The notes beneath the pieces are model-generated. The model had not been told where the DNA came from and did not search any database. It was given only the letters and a program-made list of their open reading frames with translations. Position numbers and translations under genes: made by a program. From Colimorpha_A sp045543555 (GTDB lineage: Bacteria; Bacillota; Clostridia; Oscillospirales; CAG-272): a stretch of DNA of 64,000 bases. The stretch is from positions 62,001 through 126,000 of the forward strand of contig JAZQMQ010000025.1 in NCBI GenBank assembly GCA_045543555.1, given 5' to 3'. Shown here in pieces: positions 25,869 to 32,993 of the stretch; the stretch's first letter is position 1; every line of letters starts with the position of its first letter.

Positions 25869-26329
25869 AAGCAATAATTCAAAGAGTTGCCGAGGCTTCG
25901 GTAAGTATCGACGGAGTAGTCAGATCCGAAATAAAGCAAGGATTTCTCGTCCTTCTCGGTGTTGGCAAGGGGGACAGCGAGGCCGAAGCCGACGTTCTTG
26001 CGGCAAAAATTGCAAAAATGAGAGTTTTCTGCGATGAAAACGGGAAGATGAATCTGTCGCTCGATCAGGTTGGCGGGGAGCTTCTGGTGATCTCCAATTT
26101 CACCCTGCTAGCAAACTGTGTTCACGGAAACCGCCCCGATTATTTCGGTGCCGAAGCTCCGGAAAGAGCAAACGAGCTGTACGAATATTTTGTTAATAAA
26201 ATCAGAAACGAGTCGGGGGCAAGAACAGTTACCGGAGAATTTGGCGCGGATATGAAGGTGTCGATCTTAAATGACGGTCCCGTGACGATAATTCTCGATA
26301 CGAACGAGCTTAAGAAACGGAAGGCATAA
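25865..26329 (+). CDS. dtd: D-aminoacyl-tRNA deacylase
   Basis: The 154-residue protein removes D-amino acids (and glycine from tRNA-Ala) mischarged on tRNA. The C-terminal Gly-Pro motif NDGPVTIILDT is present. The other active-site motif reads ISNFTLLAN where most homologues have SQFTL, so Asn takes the place of Gln. The start codon is GTG, overlapping the rel stop (GTGA). Rel followed by dtd is a widely conserved pair in Firmicutes. Confidence 0.92.
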   Translation: MKAIIQRVAEASVSIDGVVRSEIKQGFLVLLGVGKGDSEAEADVLAAKIAKMRVFCDENGKMNLSLDQVGGELLVISNFTLLANCVHGNRPDYFGAEAPERANELYEYFVNKIRNESGARTVTGEFGADMKVSILNDGPVTIILDTNELKKRKA

Positions 26330-26331
26330 TT

Positions 26332-27771
26332 ATGATCCTGCGGATAAAGGGCGATATAAGCCGTACCTACTGCCAAAATCTTTGCCTTATATATTTTCCG
26401 GGGGCAAAATTCCCCGAAAATGAGATCTGTTCTGACGGTGTGGATGTGGCAGAGGTCGAGCTGGAATGTTCTGACGGAATTTTCAGTTCCCATGTTAAAA
26501 TAATATCGGAAGGCGTATCACACGTAGGTGAAGGCGTTTCCGATACGGCTTCTTATACCGTCGACAGAGCAAAGAAGCTTGCTGTTGGCAAGGCCTTTCA
26601 TAAGGCGGGCGCTCTTCTTCGGGGCGAAAGCTCTCCTTGGGGAATTTTGACGGGGGTCAGACCTGCAAAAATTGCCGCAGAGCTTATAGATGGCGGATAC
26701 TCCTCGGAGCAGACGGTAAACGAGCTCGAAGAAGAATATCTTTTAAGACACGATAAGGCGCAGCTTCTTGCAGAAGTGGTAGATAGACAGGCGTATGCCA
26801 GATCCCTGATTGGTAAAAATACCTGCTCGCTTTACGTTTCTATCCCATTCTGTCCAACGAGATGCGCGTATTGCTCCTTTGTGTCGTTTTCGACACCGAG
26901 ATACCTTTCGACGCTTCCCGCGTATATGGACAAGCTTTGCGAGGATATAAAAAATGCCTGCCGAGAGATCAATGAAAGCGGTCAGAGGCTCGTAAGCGTA
27001 TACGTTGGCGGGGGAACCCCTACCGTGCTAGACGAAATGCAGCTCAAAAGGCTGCTTGCCACCATAACCGAGGGCGTGAAGGGGCATAATATTTTGGAAT
27101 TCACCGTGGAGGCAGGACGTCCTGATACGGTTACAAAGGAAAAATTTGACGTTATGACCTCCTTTGGCGTCGACAGGACCAGTATAAATCCTCAAATACT
27201 CGATGATGAGGTCCTGCGTGTTATAGGAAGAGGTCATACTGTAGATCAGTTTTATAAAGCCTTTGAAATCGCGCGTGAAAGCGGAATAAGAAGTATAAAT
27301 ACCGACCTCATAGCAGGACTGCCTTCATCTACAGGGGAGAGCTTCTGCAGTACTGTGGATAAAATTGCAGAGCTTAAGCCCGAAAACGTTACGGTACATA
27401 CCTACTGCGTAAAAAGGGCGGCAACCTTTACATCCGAGGCGCATGACGAAGGAGATAAAAGGGGGATATACTCCTTTAACGGCGGAATTACGGGCGCGTG
27501 CGTTGATTACGCACAGAAAAAGCTTAAAGACAGCGCGTATTTTCCATATTATCTGTACCGCCAGAAGAATGCTCAGGGAAATCTCGAAAACGTTGGATTT
27601 ACCCGAGAGGGCTACGAGGGACTTTATAATATTTTCATTATGGAGGAGCTTCAAAGCATAAAAGCTGTGGGCGCGGGTGCGGTAAGCAAGATAGTTGGCG
27701 AAAAGGGCGAAAAAATTAAACGAATATTTGAGCCTAAATATACGTATGAATATATAAACAAAGCCGATTAA
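26332..27771 (+). CDS. hemZ: HemZ-type radical SAM protein (coproporphyrinogen dehydrogenase family)
   Basis: The 479-residue protein has the radical SAM triad Cys174, Cys178 and Cys181 in PFCPTRCAYC, preceded by about 165 residues that include GILTGVRPAK, the HemZ-specific N-terminal part. YVGGGTPTVL binds SAM. HemZ is annotated as oxygen-independent coproporphyrinogen III oxidase, but no other heme gene is present and several HemN-like proteins have other roles, so the reaction is uncertain. It begins 2 bases after dtd and is part of the rel operon, as in many Clostridia. Confidence 0.87.
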   Translation: MILRIKGDISRTYCQNLCLIYFPGAKFPENEICSDGVDVAEVELECSDGIFSSHVKIISEGVSHVGEGVSDTASYTVDRAKKLAVGKAFHKAGALLRGESSPWGILTGVRPAKIAAELIDGGYSSEQTVNELEEEYLLRHDKAQLLAEVVDRQAYARSLIGKNTCSLYVSIPFCPTRCAYCSFVSFSTPRYLSTLPAYMDKLCEDIKNACREINESGQRLVSVYVGGGTPTVLDEMQLKRLLATITEGVKGHNILEFTVEAGRPDTVTKEKFDVMTSFGVDRTSINPQILDDEVLRVIGRGHTVDQFYKAFEIARESGIRSINTDLIAGLPSSTGESFCSTVDKIAELKPENVTVHTYCVKRAATFTSEAHDEGDKRGIYSFNGGITGACVDYAQKKLKDSAYFPYYLYRQKNAQGNLENVGFTREGYEGLYNIFIMEELQSIKAVGAGAVSKIVGEKGEKIKRIFEPKYTYEYINKAD

Positions 27772-27801
27772 CAGCATTAAAATGTATTGAAGGGTAAAAA
27801 A

Positions 27802-29436
27802 TTGAGTACAAAAGAAACGAAAGGCCGCTTTAGGTTTATATCGGGCGTATTTGCGCTCACTGCGGCAAACCTCTTTGTTAAGATCGTCGGATTGATACTT
27901 AAGATACCGCTTCGAGGTATCTTAACCGACGGTGGTATGGCGTATTACAATAATGCTTATGAAATATACGCATTTTTCTTCACCGTCTCCACAGTAGGTC
28001 TGCCAACGGCTGTATCTATGCTGATATCTGAAGACAGGGCAAAGGGAAACAAAAAAGAAATAAAGAAGATATACAGGGTGGCAATGCTGCTCTTTGTGAT
28101 CGTCGGATTTATCGGAACCTGCGCGATGTTCTTCGGTGCGCCGCTCTTTGAGAATGCGTACAAGATAGACAAAAGTGCATACTGCATTATGGCGGTTGCA
28201 CCAACGCTGTTCTTTATCTGTATTGCAAGCGCCTTGAGAGGATATTTTCAGGGCTATCAGAATATGGTGCCCACAGCGGTATCAGAGGTCATCGAAGCGA
28301 TCGGAAAAATGGCTTTGGGTCTGCTGTTTGCTCATTATGCCGTTTCCAAGGGTGAGCCGATACATATAGTTGCCGCTTATGCGGCGCTGGGTCTCACCGT
28401 CGGAGTTGCGGCGGGAGCGCTGTTCCTTATCATAAGAAAGCTTCTTTTCCGACCGTCTTCCTTTGATACCGAATACGGTACTCTTGAGGATAACAGCCTT
28501 GAGGTCAGAAGTGCCGGCAGGATCGTTAAGATCTTAATAATGATCGCTATTCCAATAACGCTTTCAAGCTCTGTGCTTAGTTTCTCTACTATGCTTGACG
28601 GCATAATACTTTCAAGAGGTCTTCAGGGAATCGGCTATACAGAGGATGCCGTAAAGGAAATGATCGGTAACTATAAAACCTGTGCTACGCCGATAAGTAA
28701 TATTATTCTTGCTCTTGTAGCACCTATAACCGCATCAATTATTCCGCTTATCTCTTCAACGAGAGCTTCCGGAGATAAAAAGAGGGTAGAGAGCATTATG
28801 TACAGTACATTAAGAGTAACTGTGATCTTGATACTCCCCTGTGTTCTGGGAATAGCGGTGCTTGCAAAGCCCATAATCACCATGCTGTTTAACGATCCCA
28901 CCGCAGCAGATAAGGCGGGGCCGCTTCTAAGCATACTTGCCGTATCGGTCTTCTTCATGAGCATGATACAAGTCAGCGCTGCCATACTTCAGTCGCATAA
29001 GCTTGAAAAAAAGCCGATCATTTCGGTCGCTGCCGGAGCTGTGTCAAAGATCGTCGTTACCTTCACGCTTGTAAGTATCCCTGCATTGAATATTAAGGGC
29101 TCACCCCTTTCTTCAATAATCAGCAGCTTTGTAATATCTGCAATGAATTTCTTCTTTATAGGTAAATATATAGGATTTAAACCAAACTTCATAAAAATCG
29201 TGTTACGTCCGCTTATTGCAGCTATATTGTGTGCGCTTACTGCCGGAGGATGTTACGGGCTTCTCGTCGGATATCTGGGTAACGTGGTATCTCTTGCCAT
29301 TTCGATATTCGCCGCGATGATAGTGTACGCCGTTTCCATATTCCTGATAAAAGCCGTGGGCAGAGAGGATGTGGAGCTTCTTCCTAAGGGAAAAAAGCTG
29401 GCTGTATTGCTTACGAAAATGAGGTTGCTAAAATAA
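27802..29436 (+). CDS. Polysaccharide/lipid flippase of the MOP family (SpoVB/MurJ-like)
   Basis: The protein has about 544 residues and some 14 transmembrane helices, matching the MATE-like MVF/PST branch of the MOP superfamily. Family members flip lipid-linked precursors such as lipid II or polysaccharide units. The opening GVFALTAANLFVKIVGLILKIPL and the internal ALRGYFQGYQNMVPTAVSEV are characteristic of the SpoVB/YtgP clade. A TTG at 27787 is also in frame, but the AAGGG site is spaced for the TTG at 27802. Whether it is the main lipid II flippase or a sporulation-specific one cannot be decided. It is the last gene before a strong terminator. Confidence 0.85.
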   Translation: MSTKETKGRFRFISGVFALTAANLFVKIVGLILKIPLRGILTDGGMAYYNNAYEIYAFFFTVSTVGLPTAVSMLISEDRAKGNKKEIKKIYRVAMLLFVIVGFIGTCAMFFGAPLFENAYKIDKSAYCIMAVAPTLFFICIASALRGYFQGYQNMVPTAVSEVIEAIGKMALGLLFAHYAVSKGEPIHIVAAYAALGLTVGVAAGALFLIIRKLLFRPSSFDTEYGTLEDNSLEVRSAGRIVKILIMIAIPITLSSSVLSFSTMLDGIILSRGLQGIGYTEDAVKEMIGNYKTCATPISNIILALVAPITASIIPLISSTRASGDKKRVESIMYSTLRVTVILILPCVLGIAVLAKPIITMLFNDPTAADKAGPLLSILAVSVFFMSMIQVSAAILQSHKLEKKPIISVAAGAVSKIVVTFTLVSIPALNIKGSPLSSIISSFVISAMNFFFIGKYIGFKPNFIKIVLRPLIAAILCALTAGGCYGLLVGYLGNVVSLAISIFAAMIVYAVSIFLIKAVGREDVELLPKGKKLAVLLTKMRLLK

Positions 29437-29438
29437 AT

Positions 29439-29475
29439 AATAGGCAGAGAATTTTAAAAATTCTCTGCCTATTTT
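29439..29475. terminator. Terminator at the end of the cdaA-flippase unit
   Basis: The stem AATAGGCAGAGAAT / ATTCTCTGCCTATT has a 6-base AT loop. A closely related stem with the same GGCAGAGA core recurs at 30139-30172. Confidence 0.85.
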
Positions 29476-29533
29476 GATGATGGACTGTATTAAATTAAGG
29501 TTTATAAATCACGCATCGATCATCGTAGGTGTT

Positions 29534-29776
29534 TTATTTGATCTCTTGTTCAAGATTGAAAAATTCACTGCTGTTAAAAAAATCGGTAAGTGATATTCCG
29601 AGACCGTCACACAATATTTTTATGGTTACAATACCCGGATTCTTGCTTTTTCCGTAAAGAATATTCTTAAGTGTTGACGTAGCCATGCCCGATTGCTCTG
29701 CCAATTTGTTGAGAGTGATCTGATTCTCGGCGCATAGGGTTAAGATCCTTTGTATTACTGCTGTTCGTGTGTCCAT
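29534..29776 (-). CDS. Small XRE-family helix-turn-helix regulator
   Basis: The 80-residue protein is almost entirely one HTH_3 domain: ITLNKLAEQSGMATSTLKNILYGKSKNPGIVTIKILCDGLGISLTDFF. The start MDTRTAV is chosen because an AGGGGGG site lies just upstream; a longer in-frame start lacks one. It should be a DNA-binding repressor. It is divergent from the small gene at 29891, and inverted repeats sit in the shared promoter region, suggesting autoregulation. The gene is lower in GC than the operon next to it. Confidence 0.85.
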   Translation of the reverse strand: MDTRTAVIQRILTLCAENQITLNKLAEQSGMATSTLKNILYGKSKNPGIVTIKILCDGLGISLTDFFNSSEFFNLEQEIK

Positions 29777-29813
29777 AGAAATCCCCCCTGATTTTAATAA
29801 CATCTATGGACTA

Positions 29814-29859
29814 ATTATAGCCTTTAATTCTTGACATAATAGGCTATATATGATACTAT
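29814..29859. promoter_or_regulatory. Divergent promoter region with candidate XRE operator
   Basis: On the plus strand TTGACA (29831-29836), 17 bases and TACTAT (29854-29859) would drive the small ORF at 29891. On the minus strand TATAAT (29814-29819) with a weak -35 would drive the XRE gene. The perfect inverted repeat TATAGCCT (29816-29823) / AGGCTATA (29841-29848) surrounds the plus-strand -35 and overlaps the minus-strand -10. A second one, TCCATAGA (29772-29779) / TCTATGGA (29803-29810), covers the XRE start. Confidence 0.6.
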
Positions 29860-29890
29860 TTAAACATAAACAAATTATAGGAGATGTATT

Positions 29891-30094
29891 ATGGGGGATA
29901 ATTCCATTGGCATGATCAATTTTTTAAGATTATGTGAGTTATTTGATGAGGAAGAAGCAATGAAGCTTGTTTGTGCGGTTGGAACCTATATGATTAACGT
30001 TAAAACGATAGAAAAGCTGATTTATACGGACGAATCTAAAGAACAATTTGAAATAAGACTGATTAAACGGCTCAAACCCGGATCATTGAGGTGA
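29891..30094 (+). CDS. Small protein of unknown function
   Basis: This is a 67-residue soluble protein, MGDNSIGMINFLRLCELFDEE at its start, with no family I recognise. It is mostly predicted alpha-helical, and a basic C-terminus (LIKRLKPGSLR) follows an acidic N-terminal half. A clear GGAG site precedes the ATG, a consensus promoter lies upstream and a terminator downstream, so it is likely a real gene. Its position opposite an XRE regulator with shared operator-like repeats suggests that it is regulated by, or antagonises, that protein. Confidence 0.6.
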   Translation: MGDNSIGMINFLRLCELFDEEEAMKLVCAVGTYMINVKTIEKLIYTDESKEQFEIRLIKRLKPGSLR

Positions 30095-30138
30095 AAGTAA
30101 TGACGGATCAAGGCAATTATAAAACGTTATCTACAAGA

Positions 30139-30172
30139 AAAAGGCAGAGAAAACAATATATCTCTGCCTTTT
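30139..30172 (+). terminator. Terminator downstream of the 67-residue gene
   Basis: The 12-bp stem AAAAGGCAGAGA / TCTCTGCCTTTT shares its core with the terminator at 29439. Confidence 0.8.
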
Positions 30173-30259
30173 ATTATCGTGTGTTGCCTGAAATGCTGAC
30201 CTATACAAATGTTGCGTTAAACTTCTCTACCAAAAGCTTTGTAACTTTTTGAGTTTGTT

Positions 30260-30598
30260 TTATTGTTCTTTAACTTCAACCTTGGTTTCCGCAAGACCCA
30301 CTGCCTTATCAACGGGGAGTGAATAGGCAATTCCCTGTGCATCGGTGTTAAGACCGACCTTTTGATATAGTGCGTGAAGGATATTGTTACGAATTGACAC
30401 GTCCACGACCAACATTATGATCTCTTTTTCGGGCTGTACGGTGATATTGAATCGTTTTTCAACCTCGGGAGTAGCGGTGCCTCTTGCATTGATAACCGTA
30501 CCGCCTTTTGCTCCGCAGGCCCTTGCCGCGTCCATAGCTATATCGGAAAAGCCTGCATTGACTATACAGAATATTACTTCTTTGGAACTCTTTTTCAT
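30260..30598 (-). CDS. PII-like signalling protein (first of two, 3' gene of the DUF1538 operon)
   Basis: The 112-residue protein has the ferredoxin-like PII fold pattern: beta-1 VIFCIVNAG, helix DIAMDAARACGAKGG, beta-2 TVINARGTA, a shortened T-loop, then EKEIIMLVVD and the C-terminal AYSLPVDKAVGL. Classical PII residues for uridylylation (Tyr51) are not evident. PII proteins bind ATP, ADP or other ligands and gate partner transporters or enzymes. It is the last of three genes on this strand, after another PII-like protein and a DUF1538 membrane protein. Confidence 0.8.
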   Translation of the reverse strand: MKKSSKEVIFCIVNAGFSDIAMDAARACGAKGGTVINARGTATPEVEKRFNITVQPEKEIIMLVVDVSIRNNILHALYQKVGLNTDAQGIAYSLPVDKAVGLAETKVEVKEQ

Positions 30599-30607
30599 TA
30601 TTTCGTC

Positions 30608-30982
30608 TCACTTTCCGTTATTGCTGAGAAATTGGTATATTGCGACACCGATAACGCTGGTCAGTGATACCGTGAAGGCAATACCCTTACCGTTTTTTAT
30701 TTTGGAAAATTTGTCGTCCAAAAATTTCAGGACCGCATCCTCGTTATCCTCTCGTATTATCGAGAAGATAACACTTTTGTCAGTGTCTGTCAGACCAAGA
30801 TATCTGAGCATATCGGTGCTTGCGGTTCCCGATGCCGCCATGCTAAGCTGCATGTTGCATTCAAATGATGATATGAAGTCAAGAAAAAGCTCGGTTTTTT
30901 GTCTGTTTACTACGGTTATGAGTAGCTTAAGCTTGGGAGGAAGGAGCTTTTTTTGTTTTGATCGTTCTTGTTTAGTATCCAT
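30608..30982 (-). CDS. PII-like signalling protein (second, diverged)
   Basis: The 124-residue protein starts with a basic stretch (KQERSKQKKLLPPK) and then has a PII-like fold: LLITVVNRQKTELFLDFISSF, the loop MQLSMAASGTASTDMLRYLGL, SVIFSIIRED and a C-terminal GIAFTVSLTSVIG that matches the PII end. It is clearly different from its neighbour, so the pair did not arise by a recent duplication. Its T-loop region is replaced by MAASGTAS, and uridylylation is unlikely. The ATG has an AGGAGT site. Confidence 0.75.
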   Translation of the reverse strand: MDTKQERSKQKKLLPPKLKLLITVVNRQKTELFLDFISSFECNMQLSMAASGTASTDMLRYLGLTDTDKSVIFSIIREDNEDAVLKFLDDKFSKIKNGKGIAFTVSLTSVIGVAIYQFLSNNGK

Positions 30983-30992
30983 ATTGCACTCC

Positions 30993-32522
30993 TTACATAA
31001 AGCTGATTATTTGCTCGTCGTCGGAGCTGAGAATACGCTTCATCGCAATTTTTTCTCTCACGCGTTTTGTTACGATGGCTTTGAAGCCCAGTATCTGAAT
31101 TGTGATGAGGGGCGTCATTGCGACCATAGAAACTATTCCGAAGGCGTCAGCCATAACGTAATCGGTTCCGTTCATTGCCGCACAAACACCAACCGCGAAG
31201 GGAAGAATAAAGGTTGACGTAAGCGGACCGCTTGCAACTCCGCCGGAGTCAAAGGCGATCGCGGAATAGAGTCCGGGAACGAAGAAGCTGAGACCGAGGG
31301 AAACAAAATATCCGGGGATCAGGTAGTAGAGAATGCTGAAATCGAGAACGATTCGAAGGACCGAGAGCCCTATTGAAACTCCGACACCGATAGAAAGTGC
31401 CATCATCATCGATCTCTTGCTTACCGTACCTGAGGTTATCTCCTCAACCTGCTTGTTTAAAACGTGGACGGCAGGCTCCGCAAGGACAACGACCATACCG
31501 ATAACAAATCCGAACACAACGATGAAAACGGGATTTGACGTCGCAAGCTCGCGACCCATTTTGTAGCCGATTGGCATAAATCCGATGTTTACTGTTGCAA
31601 GGAATATTACAAGTCCCAGAATAGTGTAGAAAATTCCGACAAAGATCGTCATAAGCTTCTTCCTGGGAAGCTTAAGGCACAGAAACTGAAGCACAAGGAA
31701 GAACGCGACGATCAGCCCTATTGCCAAAAGCACCTCTTCGGTTACCTTGCCGAGAACCTTTGGTATCTCCTTCAGCATATTGTCAGCCATATTATAATCG
31801 GAGGGGATATCGTAAGGAATTTCGTTGTCGGCAAAAATTCCGAGGCCCATTACCGCGAGTATTGGACCGATGGAGCACATCGCGATAAGACCGAAGCTGT
31901 TTTCGGTGGAATTTTTTCCGCCGAGCGTTGCCGCAATACCTACGCCGAGAGCCATAATGAAGGGAACTGTTATTGGACCTGTCGTAACTCCTCCCGAGTC
32001 AAATGCGAGGGGGAGAAATTTATCGTTACCGTTTATTACGACAAGTGACGTTAAGGCGAAAAGAAGCATGTAGAAGAATATTAGGATAGCAGAAAGATTC
32101 TTCTTGAATATAATTTTAAGAACTGACAAAAGCAGGAATATTCCAACGCCTATTCCAACTGTAACTATCAGAATTGTGGGATTCAAAAAGTCTTGTACCT
32201 GTCCGGCAAGAACCGAAAGATCGGGCTCAGCAACTGTTATTAGTAGTCCCATAGCGAAACAAACGATAAGGAGAAGACTGATTTTTTTCGTCTTTGAAAG
32301 ACCTGCTCCGATGTGCTCGCCCATAGGCGTCATCGCGATATCTGCTCCCAGATTAAAGAGTCCTATTCCGAGGACCAGAAATGCCGACGAAATGAGAAAT
32401 ACGACAATTTCCCTTGCAGAAAAATTGACAATTGGCGTGAGATTAAGCAGGAACACGATCGCGGTAACAGGAAGAACCGAGACAAATGCTTCCGAGAGCT
32501 TTTTAAAGAGAATTTTAATCAA
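30993..32522 (-). CDS. DUF1538 integral membrane protein (putative transporter)
   Basis: The 509-residue membrane protein has about 12 helices, built of two homologous halves. Each contains the DUF1538 blocks: LGADIAMTPMGEHIGAG with AEPDLSVLAGQV in the first and MPIGYKMGRELA with AEPAVHVLNKQV in the second, and each has a FDSGGV-TGP (or ASGPL) motif. Repeated, pseudo-symmetric organisation is typical of secondary transporters. The substrate is unknown. The start is taken as TTG, because GGAGGG lies 7 bases before it. The two PII-like genes follow immediately, which suggests that they gate this protein. Confidence 0.82.
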   Translation of the reverse strand: MIKILFKKLSEAFVSVLPVTAIVFLLNLTPIVNFSAREIVVFLISSAFLVLGIGLFNLGADIAMTPMGEHIGAGLSKTKKISLLLIVCFAMGLLITVAEPDLSVLAGQVQDFLNPTILIVTVGIGVGIFLLLSVLKIIFKKNLSAILIFFYMLLFALTSLVVINGNDKFLPLAFDSGGVTTGPITVPFIMALGVGIAATLGGKNSTENSFGLIAMCSIGPILAVMGLGIFADNEIPYDIPSDYNMADNMLKEIPKVLGKVTEEVLLAIGLIVAFFLVLQFLCLKLPRKKLMTIFVGIFYTILGLVIFLATVNIGFMPIGYKMGRELATSNPVFIVVFGFVIGMVVVLAEPAVHVLNKQVEEITSGTVSKRSMMMALSIGVGVSIGLSVLRIVLDFSILYYLIPGYFVSLGLSFFVPGLYSAIAFDSGGVASGPLTSTFILPFAVGVCAAMNGTDYVMADAFGIVSMVAMTPLITIQILGFKAIVTKRVREKIAMKRILSSDDEQIISFM

Positions 32523-32569
32523 ACAGCTGCCCTCCGTACAATGACTTATGTCCAAATACTATATAAGAT

Positions 32570-32598
32570 ATTATACAATGATGAAGGGAAAAATGCAA
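32570..32598 (-). promoter_or_regulatory. Predicted sigma-A promoter of the DUF1538-PII operon
   Basis: On the minus strand there is TTGCAT, a 17-base spacer and a perfect TATAAT, about 50 bases before the TTG start. Confidence 0.72.
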
Positions 32599-32789
32599 AC
32601 TATAGTGTGTTAATAAATTGTAAAGAATATTATCCTTTCAAAAAAGGCGAGTATTTCATTCTTTAAAATATACAGGGCCAAAACTAAGACAAACAAACGG
32701 TTTTCCTAATATGAGTATGGGCCTTGCGTCACGAGATGATATTTTCAATGGGAATTTATACTTTATTTTACGTAAATGATATTTTTGTA

Positions 32790-32818
32790 TTGCAAGAAAC
32801 CGATTTTAATGTTATAAT
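32790..32818 (+). promoter_or_regulatory. Predicted sigma-A promoter of the M32 carboxypeptidase
   Basis: TTGCAA, a 17-base spacer and a perfect TATAAT. The implied mRNA leader is about 170 bases long and contains a possible 13-codon upstream ORF (32854-32895). Confidence 0.7.
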
Positions 32819-32853
32819 TTTATAAGCAATAGTCTCGGAGGGGTTTGACCGGT

Positions 32854-32895
32854 ATGCTTGAGTTTTTCCTCTCATCAGAGCAGTATCGGAGCTAA
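32854..32895 (+). CDS. Possible upstream ORF of 13 codons in the M32 leader
   Basis: MLEFFLSSEQYRS follows a GGAGGGG site with 10 bases of spacing and ends 98 bases before the carboxypeptidase start. It is too short to test by sequence alone. It may be a leader peptide or chance. Confidence 0.3.
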   Translation: MLEFFLSSEQYRS

Positions 32896-32993
32896 AACCC
32901 ATATATTTTCGCACGGAACGAGGGCATTGCAGTGCTCTGCAGATTCCAAAGCAAGAAGTGTTTACGATAAAGATAATCAGAAGGAGGAAGAGT

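Noticed and set aside
30100..30252. A 50-codon ORF after the 67-residue gene (MTDQGNYKTLS start) with a GGTG site
   Set aside because: It runs through the terminator stem at 30139-30172, has no recognisable pattern and lacks a strong ribosome site.
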